Assembly (NCBI RefSeq): GCF_000372725.1
Contig: NW_005202428.1
Location: 1,721,610-1,785,609 of the forward strand
Origin: Emiliania huxleyi CCMP1516
Taxonomy: Eukaryota; Haptophyta; Isochrysidales; Noelaerhabdaceae
Direction of reading: 5' to 3'
DNA length: 64,000 bases
The notes beneath the pieces are model-generated. The model saw nothing but the letters and a program-made list of their open reading frames with translations, ran no database searches and was not told the DNA's origin. The position numbers were made by a program, and so were the translations under genes. Shown here piece after piece: positions 41,841 through 52,572 of the stretch. The number at the start of each line of letters is the position of its first letter. Positions within the stretch are counted from its first letter, which is position 1.

Positions 41841-42432
41841 GCCCATGCACCGCGTGCCCCAGCCCCTAAGCCCCAAGAGGCCTTCACAGTACCATCGACC
41901 GATTCTGCGCGTGAATTCATACGTCATAGGCGCGAATAATGCATGTAGAAAGTGGAACCAGAATCCAGAAGAGGAAACCGCGGGGGCGCGTTCGAGTGGT
42001 TGCACTGAAGTTTGGAAAAGCACGCGCCTCTTATAGTCTATATTATCGAATTATCACCGAGGGCACACAAAAAGGGTCTTGCGGCCGACGTCGACGGGGA
42101 TGTGGCGATGCACTTCTGATGATACAAGGTCTTCGCCCTCCAGCTCCGCGGCACCGAACGATAGAAATGCGCCTCCGCAACTCCACACTCCCACATGCTT
42201 CGATTCTGTCGGCCAGACCGGCGAACACGCCGGTGAGCGGGCGAGCGAGAGGCAAGGGAGGGGGCAGGGGAGCGGGCAGGGGAGGGGGCAGGAGCACGCT
42301 TCTTCGAGCTCGGGCCAATTCTTATGGAGAGAGAGTTCTTTTGTTTAAATTCTTATTGCACTTTTACTTTGCGCGCCTTTGTCTCGCCTCAGACTTGTGT
42401 GTGTGTGTGTGTGTGTTTGTGTGTGCTTCGCA
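41841..42432. other. Intergenic with (TG) microsatellite
   Basis: No separate gene seen. A short GGCAGGGGAGGG repeat lies at about 42255-42295, and a TG run at 42397-42424 immediately precedes the NXPE-like gene. Confidence 0.5.
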
Positions 42433-44175
42433 ATGCCGCTCGCTAATCTCGCCGCTGCCCCCGCCATCGGGGTGGTCGTATACCCCGGCGAGAGCGTTGC
42501 GCAAAGACGGCGCTGCCCACCCACTACGAGCGTGCTCCTCCTCGCGGGCGGCCGAGCGCTGCACTCTTACCACAACAATGAACCAAAGCAGGTCCCCGTG
42601 CTGTCACGCGCCGACCCCACAGCCTCGTCGATTCAGTTCCGACCTCTTCATAGGTTGGCGGTGACGAATTCTACGCAAGCTTGCTGCAGGGTGGCGCCGA
42701 GGTGGCCTCCGCTCTGGCGACGGATCTCGGCAATGGCAGCTACGCGTTGGAGTATGAGCGCGTGGAGATGCCGTCCGCTCCTGCTGGCAAGAGCGCCGCC
42801 GCCATCGTCCTGCGTGTCGTGCTGCAGTACACGTGCGGGCACGGGCACCTCGACCCTCCAGCTAAGGTCTCGCCGACGCTGTCTGGCCTACACTCTCTGG
42901 CCTGCACTCGCATATTTCATCACTCTTGGTCTCAGCTACCATCCACGCATCACGTCGGTATCTGCTTGTACAACCCGGCTGTAGGAGGGGTGGCCCACCT
43001 CGGGCGCGCTCAACCTGCCGCTCCGCGTGCGCCGCGCAGCAGACGTGCTGCCGCTGCCCGACCTCGTGCCGCCGCCCGCGGCGCAGCCCTCGAATGGCGA
43101 TGGCCTCATCGACCTGAGCCGCTTTGACGCCGTGGTGGCCATTGGCGACTCGACGATGCGGCAGTTTCGACCCACGAACGCCGATCGGATGCGGGTGCGG
43201 ATCGAATTCCACCAGCTCTCCTTCCTACTCGACGCCTCGTCGGCAAGGCGGTGCGGAGAGCGCGCGAGGATGGCGAGGCGGGTGCTCGGAGGTGCGGCCA
43301 GCCCCGCAAGGCAGCTTGTGCTGTACGGCGGAGGCACGTGGGATGTCATGAGCGAGTACGGCGGAGGGAGCGAGACGACGCATTTGCCCTTGCCCGAGTA
43401 CGAGGCCGCCTTCGCGACGTGCCTGCGAGGGGTGCGCGCGGCCTTCCCGAACGCGACGCTCGTGCTCAAGAGCCTGCAGGCGTTGCACCCGCACCGCGTC
43501 GACTGCCAGACCGCCACGTCGCAGCTCCTCGTCAACGCACAGAACGCTCGCAATCGCACGAGTACGTGCCACGTGCGGACCAAGTACATGAGCGCGTCGC
43601 GCACCAGCAGGCTCTTCCTCAGCCAGGAGAGGGTTGCGGCCTCGCTGGGCGTGCGCACGCTGGGCAGGCTCTACTCACTCACCTACCGGCATGCGCATCA
43701 GACAGTGCGGGGTGACGGCCGGCATTTTACGCCTCAATTTAACGACTTTCTGTGGGGGCGCACCTTTGCCAACGTCGAGCTCTGCAGCGAGCGCCATCGT
43801 CCCGCTCGGTTTCACGCCTCGCGAGCAGCCGGCGGCAGGAGGGGGCAAGGGGTGGGAGCTGGCGCGCGAGATGCGCCGGAAGGAGTAGGTTGCGCCGTCT
43901 CATTGGTGGAGAAGCACAGCAAGACCCGCTGCGAAGCCGGAGGCAACTTTGGCTGCCGCGTCCGGGACGACGGCGACAGGGAGGTGTGGGCGCGCAGCTG
44001 CCGCGGCATGTTCCGCTGCGAGGGGGAGGCGGACGATGTGGCGTGCGGCTACCCACCCGGTGCAGGCAGCTACACGTGCCGTTGCGGCCAGCCCAACTCG
44101 ACCACGGCCAACAGCTGCGCGGACCCGCGTCGGTGGGCAGGAAAGCTGTCGTGGAACTTGGTGGTTTCGCGATAA
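42433..44175 (+). CDS. NXPE/PC-esterase-like secreted protein with C-terminal Cys-rich region
   Basis: Exons supported: up to 42591, 42654-42866, 42985-44175, all phase 0 with GT donors and ATAG/GTAG acceptors. Exon 2 encodes VGGDEFYASLLQGGAEVASA and DLGNGSYALEYERVEMP, an immunoglobulin-like/NXPE beta module. Exon 3 encodes EGWPTSGALNLPLRVRRA and then the esterase core FDAVVAIGDSTMRQF (SGNH-type block I), LVLYGGGTWDVMSEYGG and DGRHFTPQFNDFLW. The C-terminus is Cys-rich (TRCEAGGNFGCRV, SCRGMFRCEGEADDVACGYP, SYTCRCGQ). The first exon start is uncertain; a Met at 42433 is possible and further 5' exons may exist. PC-esterase relatives add or remove acetyl groups on polysaccharides. Substrate is unknown. 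Confidence 0.7.
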
Positions 44176-44481
44176 GATCCCCGGAAAGAAAGAAATCTGT
44201 CTTAGTATCATCGCCTCGAAACTCAGAATTCTTTTTTGAGCCAGCACGTGCGCCAGTCCGCGCCTGTGTCGAGCCTGTCAGATGTTTTTGTTAAATTCTT
44301 TTTTGCCAGTCCCGTGCCCGGTGATGCGCCGGTGTAGAGCATCTCTCCAGCAGGTTCCAGAGATGGGGGGTCCCAGTGTAGACGGCCCAGGCATCTCCGC
44401 AGGAGAGATGGGCGACGCACGAACACAGAGGCACAGCGCGCACCGCCCCGCCCCGCTCACAGCCGTGCTCCGCATCACGCG

Positions 44482-44510
<29 letters not shown>
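44482..44510. repeat. (GT)n microsatellite
   Basis: 29-bp GT run in the 3' flank of the NXPE-like gene. Confidence 0.95.
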
Positions 44511-44512
<2 letters not shown>

Positions 44513-44785
44513 TGTGTGTGCAACTTTTTTTGTGGTGTGTACCTGTCTACCCACGTCTAACGCTACTTACTTGTAACCACGATCGATGCGAGGACGCAAG
44601 TCCACACCAAACTCGGCCATTCCAACGGCCAGACCGCTCGCTTAAGGCTGATTGGCTATAGACGAGCGGTCTACCCCCAACGGGGCTGACTGGCACAACG
44701 AGGAGAGGTCATCCGGATGTGGCGGGACGCCGTCGGGCACCTGGTTGCTCTCCTCCGCCAGACAGCCCCTCCCGACGGGGACGCC

Positions 44786-44903
44786 ACCACCCTCGCCCAG
44801 GGATCTACAATGCTGTCTTAAGGTCCGACAGGTTCGGCACCGGGCACCGCCTCGGTACACAAAATGCGCCTGCGGGCGGACCCTCACAGATCACAGATCA
44901 CCC
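44786..44903 (+). repeat. Dispersed ~130-bp repeat, second copy
   Basis: Same orientation and sequence as 39051-39183, except that an insertion around TGGGCTCCGGCCTGCGC is missing here. No coding potential; nature unknown. Confidence 0.8.
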
Positions 44904-45226
44904 ACGCCGTGCGCCCAAAATCTTGTATGTTAATGTCTGCCATTGCGCATTCAAGTCGTCGGCCCCCCGCCCGTCCCCGCTGACCACCCGACGCCTACAA
45001 GCCGGCGACCGGTGCGACGAATGATGCCGGCCCGCCCGAGGACCACACGCTCGCGCTCGACCACCGGCGACCAGGCGCATGGTGCCGCGCCAAACCTCGG
45101 CTCTCGTCTGCGAGCGCGCTGCCCTAGGGGGGTTCCCGGCCCGTTCGCACACCGCGCGCGCCACGCCGGCGCTCACGTGTCCACTGATATAGTACGGCGG
45201 GGATAAAGGTGGATACCAATTGATGG

Positions 45227-45724
45227 GACCCCCCCCAATGAACACACCAGTGAGGGAGGGCGAGACGATCGAGGGGTCCCGTACCATGCGGAATCGACCC
45301 TATCCAGTGCTCAAGTGCTCAATTGATGGGGGAGAAGAATGGACAACTAATCAGATGGAAGCAGGAAGCTTCCATCCCGGCGGTGGGTCGAATCCACATG
45401 AGCCGATGGGTGATGGGCTGGAGGGCTGGGGTTCTGAGGCTCACACCCATTTGAGGAAGTGAGGTACTGCTCCGCCCACCCGGATCCTGCTGAACAAGCT
45501 CCCCTTGTAGCTCGATCGGTCACGCCGCCATCACCGCCGACGCCTCCCAGAGAGGTGATGGAGAGGGGGGACGACACTGCTTCAGCAGCGTGCACCTCGA
45601 TCCTGTACCGTGTTTGTTATATGACCCCCCCCCAATGAACACACCAGTGAGGGAGGGCGAGACGATCATCGAGGGGTCCCGTACCATGCGGAATCGACCC
45701 TATCCAGTGCTCAAGTGCTCAAGT
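45227..45724. repeat. A-B-A repeat: 100-bp direct repeats around a 300-bp core
   Basis: Unit A (GAACACACCAGTGAGGGAGG through CCAGTGCTCAAGTGCTCAA) occurs at about 45230-45325 and 45623-45722. Between them lies a ~300-bp core with a tRNA-like T-arm (GTGGGTCGAATCCAC). An inverted copy with the core and only one A unit lies at 62421-62800. Direct terminal repeats with a tiny core recall miniature terminal-repeat elements; a tRNA-derived SINE with a duplicated flank is the alternative. It has no genes and would be a fossil in either case. Confidence 0.75.
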
Positions 45725-45862
45725 GGGTAGGATTCCTATCAATGAAATGCGCAATGGAATTATTAAATTCGAAGCCCCAACGGCGAGGTACCTCCGGACG
45801 CCAGTGCGGGCCCCAGCGTGCGGGCCAGCGTATTGCGAGGAGTTGCCAGTCCCGAGAGGAAG

Positions 45863-48800
45863 ATGGCGTCGGATGAGGACAAGCTCCTGCGGCAGCTCGA
45901 GTTCTACATGTCGGACGCGTCCCTGCCGTACGACACCTTCCTGGCCGGCGAGCTCCGCCGCAGCGAGGCCGACGCCACCGTCTCTGTTAGCGCGGCCACT
46001 CTCGCCGGATTCCCGCGCGTCGTCGCTCTCCTTCCCGATCTCTCTGCGGAGGAGCGGGCCGAGGCGCTCGTAGCCGCGGCGGCGCGCTCCGACACGCTCC
46101 GCGCCTGCGACGGTGGCCACATCGGCCGCCGGTTTCCGCTGCCTGCGGACGACCCCGCCGCCGACCACAGCGTCTTCTTGGAAGGGCTTCCGCCGAGTGC
46201 CGACGAGGCGGCGGTGCTCGAGGTGCTGGCGGCGTGCGTGCCGGACGCCGCGCCCGCGAGCACGCGCCGCCTCCGCGACCTCAAGGACGACCGGCAAGCG
46301 CGCGCCTTCTCCGGCAAGTGGCACGTCGAGCTCGCCGACGCCGCAGCCGCGCAGGCTGTCGTCGACGCGGCGGCGGCAAAGTCGCTGCGCAAGCCGGGCG
46401 GGCAGGCGCTGCGGGCGACGCTGCTCCGCGCGCACTACGAGGCCGAGGCGGCCAAGGTGGCCGAGTACCGCCGCAAGACGGCCGAGAAGCAGGCGAAGCG
46501 CAAGGCGGAGGCTGAGGCGGCCGAGGCAGAGGCGGGCCGAGCTTCGAGTGGCGCGGGCAGCTGCGAGTGCGGGACTTGTGCGGGAGCGGTGGAGGACCCG
46601 TCCTGTAGGCGCTGCGGCACGCGCACAAGGAGCACGGCAAGGTACTTCGTTTCTCGGGCTGGGCGGCGGACCGGCAGGCGCTGCCCGACGCCGGTGCTGT
46701 CACGAATTGTGAAAACTTGAGTGGTTGACGATTTGATGGTTGTACTAAGCAGGCGCTGCTCGACGCGTGCGGCGCGCACGGCGAGGTGGCGTGGGCCGAC
46801 GACGGCGCGGAGGGGCACGTCCGTTTCAAGTCGCGAGAGGGCGCCGCCGCGGCGCTGGCTGCGCTGCAGGCCGAGGGGGCGGCAGCACCGCCGCTAGACA
46901 GCAACGGGGCGGGGCCGGCGGCGGCGGACGCAGAGATGGGAGAGACTGACGCGGTGGCGGAGGCGGGCGAGGCGGGCGGTGCAGCGGAGGCTGGTGCCAA
47001 GCGAGCGCGGGACGGCGACAGCTCTGCAGAGGAACCAGCCGCCAAGCGACCGGCGGGCGGAGGAGAGGCGGGCGCAGAGGCGGGCGCAGAGGCGGGCGCA
47101 GAGGCGGGCGGAGAGGCGGGCGGAGAGGCTGGCGCGGCGTGGGCGATGCTGAGCGACGCAGAGGTGTGACGCGGGATGGGAGGAGCTGCTGGCCCTACCC
47201 CCTGACGACACCTACAGCCCGAAGCGAGTGTCCCTCAGGTGGACGAGTACTGGAAGCAGCTGCAGCTGCGGCTCGCGGCAAAGAAGGCTGGCGGCGGCGG
47301 CGGCGGGTTTGGGGAGGAGAAGGGCGTGGTACTGGCCTTCGAGGGCGTCGGGCCGGGCACGCGGCGCGAGGAGCTCAAGGCGCTGCCAGTAACACTCTCG
47401 GACCCTTCCCGGAAGCTTCCCATAGGCGCGCAGCGGGAGGACCTCAAGGCGCTCGCATCGCGGTGGGGCGAGGTGCGCTTCCGCTGCCCCTCGGCTGCCC
47501 CTCGGCTGCCCTTCGGCTGCCCCTCGGCTGCCCCTCGGCTGCCCCTCGGCTGCCCTTCGGCTGCCCCTCGGCTGCACTTCTGCACGTGTCGTTGTGCCAC
47601 TCTCCTTCTTTGCCTGCCAGGTGCGTTTCGTCGACTTCAACCGCGGGGACAGCGACGGTTTCGTTCGCTTCGCGGCGGCAGGCGGCGCCAAGGCGGCGCT
47701 GGAGGCGCTGGCGGCGGGCGGGGAGGAGGCGAGCGGAGCGATGCCGCAGATATCTCGGCTAATCTCGGCAAAAAAACGGCTGATCTTCGGCTGATCTCGG
47801 CTGAGTTCGGGCAGGTGAGCGGGGCGACGCCGCAGTGGCGACTGCTCGACGCGGCGGAGGAGGAGGCGTACAAGCAGCGGGTCCAGGAGCGGAACGCGGC
47901 CCGCCGCCCTAGATGTCGGAATACCTAGATGTCGGAGTACAGACCCGGCACTCGGAGAGGAATACAGACCCTAGATGTCAGACCCTAGATGTCGGAGACA
48001 GACCCGGCACTCGGAGAGGACACGCGTTCGGCTGTATTCAGCCGCGCTCAGCTCGTACTCACGCGGTGTTCCGAGCACACTGCACGATACCGCCTTCCCG
48101 CCCCGACTCTGATGCGTCTCCGGACGCACTGCCTTGGTAGGCGCGCAACGCTCCGCCGCCGCTCGAGAAGGGGTTGCTGCTGCGTTTCGAGGGCGCCGGC
48201 GCCGACACAGACCGCGAGCAGGTGTCGGCGCTGTGCGGCGAGTGGGGCACGGTCGATTTTGTGGACTACAGCCGCGGCGATGCCTCCGGGACCGTCCGCT
48301 CTCCTAGATGCGGAGACTTGCCGGTTCAGCTGTATCCGCTGTACCCGGCTATTCGGCTGTGTGCGTAGCCCTTGCGTTCGCGGGCTCGAGGTCTCAAGGT
48401 CTCGAGGTCTCGCGCGACTCTCGCGCTGCTCTGAGTCGTGTCTTCCCCGGCGCAGGTCCGCTTCCGCTCGCCTGCGGACGCAAAGGCGGCGCTGGACGGG
48501 CTCGGCGGCGGCGCGGAGCTCGGAGGGGAGGCGACGGCGTGGCGGCAGGTGTGGGGCAGGGGGGGGGGGGGCTTGGGGCGGGCGGGTGGGAGTGGGGTGG
48601 TGGGCGGGCGGGCTTGGGCGGGGGTTTGACCGAGAGGTGCGGGGGGCGGAGGCGCGGAGGCGTGATGGTAGGTGGAAGGGGAGGAGGAAGAGGCGTACGT
48701 GGCGGCGGTGCGCGAGAAGATGGCGGCGCGCAAGGGCGGCGGCAAGGGCGGCAAGGGCAAGGGCAAGGGCAAGGGCAAGGGTAGCGCAACCCGCCCCCTC

Positions 48801-49076
48801 CCGTCCCGCTGACCCTTGCACGTCTCCCCCCCCCCCACCCCACACACCCCACACACCCACACACCCACACACCCACACACCCACACACCCACACACCCAC
48901 ACACCCCACCCCACACACCAGCGCAACCAGGCCCGCCGTCTTCGCCGCGGGCAACTCACCCCCTCCCCTCGTTGCGTGGAGCAGGCGGCAAGGGCTACGG
49001 CAAGGGCGGGCGAGGCTGGGGCGGCGGAGGACCGCGAGGCGCGCCCCGGGGGTGGGGCGGTGGGCGCTCCCGCTAG
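45863..49076 (+). CDS. La-type RNA-binding protein with two tandem xRRM modules
   Basis: Exons: 45863-46531, 46609-46677, 46753-47163, 47239-47472, 47621-47728, 47815-47898, 48141-48293, 48456-48548, 48684-48780, 48985-49076; about 650-670 aa. La motif: KLLRQLEFYMSDASLPYDTF ... VSAATLAGFPRVVALL. RRM: HSVFLEGLPPSADEAAVLEV. A second RRM-like unit is split by a GC-AG intron (HGKVLRFSGWAADRQ / ALLDACGAHGEVAWADD). A Lys/Ala/Glu-rich stretch with KRARDGD and AAKRP follows. Then come two xRRM-type modules: GVVLAFEGVGPGTRREELKA...VRFVDFNRGDSDGFVRF...WRLLDAAEEEAYKQRV and GLLLRFEGAGADTDREQVSA...TVDFVDYSRGDASGTVRF...EEEAYVAAVREKM, ending in a GGKGKG/RGG tail. La proteins bind 3' UUU-OH ends of Pol III transcripts; LARP7-type xRRMs bind telomerase or 7SK RNA. 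A probable intron inside 47375-47443 is unresolved. Introns are rich in minisatellites. Confidence 0.85.
48828..48920. repeat. CCCACACA minisatellite in the last La intron
   Basis: Tandem CACACACCC units fill most of the last intron (48781-48984) of the La-type gene. Confidence 0.9.
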
Positions 49077-49696
49077 CCGTGTCCCGTGGGCTCGAAGCTG
49101 GCGGGCCGTAGAGGCGCGGCAACGTCACTCGCTCAGGCGTTCGCAGCCTCCTACCTCGCGCTCGCCCCGTCTCTGCTCTCTGGGGGGGGCGGTCGTGCGG
49201 ATCCGGCCAGGGAGCCACCGCCGGTCTCTGCCGCGGTCGCCAGTCCACGGGGGCCCGGGCGGCGCGGCACGTGCACCCCCTCGCAGACCGCGCGCTCGCA
49301 GTCCGCGTCATGTCTTTTTTCATGTCGGCGGGTAGCCGCGGGCATTCGAGAATCAGATGCGCGCACGCACCGTCCCGGCTCTCCCGCCCGCCACAGACCA
49401 CTTTCCACAGTAATAAAGAAGCGCTCGCTCTCAGACAAAACACACCCAATGGTGAGAGAGTCACAGAGCAGCAGACCCGAGAGACCGCGGCCGCACTCGG
49501 CCCGCGCTGAGACCCCGCCCTCACTCGCACACCCGCCCCCCCCCTACAGATCATACAAATGATACACGCACCCCTCGGCCGCGCCCGCCGCATGCGCCAC
49601 AAACAAGCTGCTCCGGCTGAGGCGCCCAGCGGAGAGCCCCGTGAATTGCGAAGCTTGATCGCGCCAAGCGGCCAAGCACAGTGCTTGTCAGACGGG
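49077..49696. other. Intergenic, no gene seen
   Basis: Spacer between convergent genes; no domain-bearing frame on either strand. Confidence 0.5.
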
Positions 49697-50146
49697 TTAG
49701 AGGCCGTACTCCGGCGCCTGGTAGGCGCTGGACGCGTCGACGACCTCCGGCGCGGCCATTAGTTGGTAGGCGGTGGTCAGGAGCGTGAGCGCGAGCAGCC
49801 CCCCGAGCAGGGCAACAGGAGATGCGTTCGACACCTTCTCGGGCGCCATCAGCTCCATGCGCTTGGCCGAGTCGGCCGCGCCGCGAACGTGCTCGCGGGC
49901 CGATTCTCGCCACTCCGAGACCGTCGTCCGCAGCAAGAACCGGTGACGCCCGCCCTCCTGCTCGAGCCTCCGCGCAAACTCGGCCGCTAGTTCGTCGCCC
50001 TCTGAGTTGGTCTTCTTCTCAAGCTCGTCGCCCGGCGAGGCGAGCAGCGGCGTTGCACAGCGCGGGCGCGAGGGGAGGCGAGCGTGCTGGGTACGCAGGC
50101 AGAGCGTCGGTTCGAGCGCAACGAGGAACAGGAGGGAAAAATGCAT
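49697..50146 (-). CDS. Predicted plastid-targeted single-pass membrane protein, function unknown
   Basis: 149 aa from the Met at 50146. MHFSLLFLVALEPTLCLRTQ (signal-like) is followed by an Arg/Ser-rich stretch and RCATPLLA, a bipartite presequence of the kind used in algae with secondary plastids. The mature part is a charged helix (GDELAAEFARRLEQEGGRHR) ending in a C-terminal membrane anchor, VALLGGLLALTLLTTAYQLM. I recognise no family. It is divergent from the F-box gene with a ~280-bp shared upstream region. Confidence 0.6.
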   Translation of the reverse strand: MHFSLLFLVALEPTLCLRTQHARLPSRPRCATPLLASPGDELEKKTNSEGDELAAEFARRLEQEGGRHRFLLRTTVSEWRESAREHVRGAADSAKRMELMAPEKVSNASPVALLGGLLALTLLTTAYQLMAAPEVVDASSAYQAPEYGL

Positions 50147-50424
50147 CGGGGCGGGGTGCGGATGTGGCCGTCCTACGTCGGGGCGCTTGATGGCGGCGCG
50201 AATTCTTTTTCTGTTTTTTGCCAATTTAAAAAAACTACAGTGCCGCGCCGCCTCCCACGCACACACCTTACCTCGTGCTCGACCGAGTTTGCGATGAGAA
50301 GTGACCCGAGCCGCTGGGTTCCCCGCAGCGGCCTCTTGTGCTTCGGCGGTTAGTGGTGCACTAACCTCGTAAGAGCTACATAAACTGAAAAAAATAACCA
50401 AAGCAACGGCGCGGAGGCCTCGAT

Positions 50425-52305
50425 ATGTCGTCTAGCGATGTACCTCAGCTGGACGCGCCTGCTGTCGTCGCCGCCTCGGACACTCCTGTGGATGTTGCTG
50501 ACGCCGACGACGGCGTGCCGACAACACTCCTCGACCTCTCGACGGACTCGATTGCCATCATTCTTTCGCACCTTGGCCGGCGCCCGCTGCTGGCCGATGT
50601 CGTGCGCGTCGCCGCCGTGTGCACGGAATTGCGCGCGATGCTCGCAGAGGAGATCATTTGGCAGACGCTCTGCAAGTCCGCGTGGTCGATTGCGGATATT
50701 GACCTCAGCTCCGACTGGCCGCGCCTCTCCAGTTTCCGTCTGCTCTACGCGGTCCTCGAAACGTGGGCGCCGCGGCAAGGCTTCCACCACCTGATCGACG
50801 CGTACCCATGGGGCGCTTTGCTCCTCCTCCGCTTCCGCGGCGGCCGCTTCGTCGGAGAGCTGCTGCACCACGCGACGCCTGCCGGCGGCTTCAAGTGCGC
50901 GGCGCAGGAGCCCGTGACCATCCTCGAGGTCGACTTCGCGGCGCCGCCGCCAGCGCCGGAGGGTGGTCCGGCGGCCGCGGCAGCCCTCGGCACAGAGGAC
51001 GCGCTGCCGGCGTGGCTGCGCGCCGCGCGCAACCCGACGATGCGCTGGTGCGGCGACCGGGTGGTGGCGTGCACCACGTGTGCGGAGGCGCCCCGCGTGC
51101 TCTGCAACGACGTGATCCCGGCCGCACGCCTCTTTCAGGAAGCGAGCGGCGTTGGATTCCAATCCACCGATGCAGCAGCGGACCGCTCGCTCGTGCCCAG
51201 CCGCGTGCAGTGCCGCCAGTACCTGCAAGTGCAGCTGGGAAGCGAGCCACCGAGGGCGGCCGCGGACGGCCGCAGCAGCGCGGCGCCTTCGCATCCTGCC
51301 GCCGCGGGCTCGCGTAGTAGCGGAGACCACGACGAGAGAGAGGACGACGACGAGGCGGCATCCGAGGCGGCATCCGAGGATGCGTCGGAGGAGTCGTCGG
51401 ACTCCGCCGAGCCTCTTGCTCGGGCAGACGACGCGATGGAGCTGCGGGCGCTGTGGGCGCCCACGCGGGCCACACCCCGTGGGGTGACGACCGAAGGCGA
51501 GATGTGGCGGCAGCGGCTGCGCAGGCTGCCCGACCACTGCGCGAGGCGGCGCGTGACGCTCGGCCTCGTCGATGGGCCGACGCCTGCCTCGCTCGCGTCG
51601 CCCGGCGGTGGGCAGGCGCCCACGTGCGTGCGCTCTGGCATGTACATTGGAGACTACTCGCACAATTCGCAGTACGGGCTCTACGGCAACGAGGCACTGC
51701 TGCTCCAGAGGCGCACCTTCGACCTGGGCCCTCTCGTCGGCCGCTCCGACTTGTCTGCGGACGACGGCGACTTCGCCGCGTTGCGCGCTCTGTTCGGGCG
51801 GGGCCAGGCCAACGAACCGCTGAGCACGCCCGTCTTAGACCTGCTGCAGTGGCTGCGGCTCGGGTCGGCGTCGCACTGCACGATGCTCATCGGCCGCAAG
51901 GTGACCGGCGACATGCACGTGCCGATGGGCGCGGCGACCTTTGTGGCTCTCCTCGAGCCGCCGCCGCCCGCAGTGCTCGGTGTCCGGCTCAACGCTCCGC
52001 CGACGCCGCCCGTGCCGACGGTGGCGATGACGCGCGGCGGCGAGGAGCGCGTGGTGCGCGGGTGGCTCGGGTTTGGCACGCTGGCCTTTCCCGGGTTTGG
52101 CAACCCGCAGTGGGACCCGGGCTGGCTCGTGCAGCTCGAGGACGATGCCGACGGCCGCCGCTTCGCCTTCGTGTGGGGCTCGCGCCAGGGCGACAGCGCC
52201 AACATGCTCACGCAGGTCGTCGCGCAGAGCACGGCCGTCTTCGTGGGCGAGGATGACCGCATGCGCCCGTACTGGCCGCCGGCCACGCCGCAGACGCCGG
52301 AGTGA
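50425..52305 (+). CDS. F-box protein, FBXO31-like
   Basis: Single-exon 626-aa frame. Residues ~30-80 form an F-box: LDLSTDSIAIILSHLGRRPL then VAAVCTELRAMLAEEIIWQT with LCKSAW. The next block GFHHLIDAYPWGALLLLRFR, and a C-terminal beta-rich part with SGMYIGDYSHNSQYGLYGNE, ALLLQRRTF and RKVTGDMHVPMGAATFVALL, follow the order of plant and animal FBXO31-type proteins (substrate receptors of SCF ubiquitin ligases). A Ser/Asp/Glu-rich loop (~300-335) is inserted between the two. The target is not predictable from sequence. Confidence 0.75.
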   Translation: MSSSDVPQLDAPAVVAASDTPVDVADADDGVPTTLLDLSTDSIAIILSHLGRRPLLADVVRVAAVCTELRAMLAEEIIWQTLCKSAWSIADIDLSSDWPRLSSFRLLYAVLETWAPRQGFHHLIDAYPWGALLLLRFRGGRFVGELLHHATPAGGFKCAAQEPVTILEVDFAAPPPAPEGGPAAAAALGTEDALPAWLRAARNPTMRWCGDRVVACTTCAEAPRVLCNDVIPAARLFQEASGVGFQSTDAAADRSLVPSRVQCRQYLQVQLGSEPPRAAADGRSSAAPSHPAAAGSRSSGDHDEREDDDEAASEAASEDASEESSDSAEPLARADDAMELRALWAPTRATPRGVTTEGEMWRQRLRRLPDHCARRRVTLGLVDGPTPASLASPGGGQAPTCVRSGMYIGDYSHNSQYGLYGNEALLLQRRTFDLGPLVGRSDLSADDGDFAALRALFGRGQANEPLSTPVLDLLQWLRLGSASHCTMLIGRKVTGDMHVPMGAATFVALLEPPPPAVLGVRLNAPPTPPVPTVAMTRGGEERVVRGWLGFGTLAFPGFGNPQWDPGWLVQLEDDADGRRFAFVWGSRQGDSANMLTQVVAQSTAVFVGEDDRMRPYWPPATPQTPE

Positions 52306-52572
52306 GTGTGGGTTTGGTTCAGCTTCACAGGTTGGGTTGGTTCGTCGTTTGGTTTAGGTATAGCCTGGACATGCCAAACATTTTTCGCGAGCAGCCGAGC
52401 GTACCGCGCGAGCACCCGCCGAGCCCATCTTCGCCGCCGCCGCTGCTGCCATCTACGGCCTCGCCGTAAAGGAAGCGAGGTCGGGCACGTGGCGGCGCGG
52501 TAGGATCCACACGCATTACTCCGAGGGCGGCGCAAACGGCACGAACGCGACAAAGTGCGCAGTCGCGTACGG

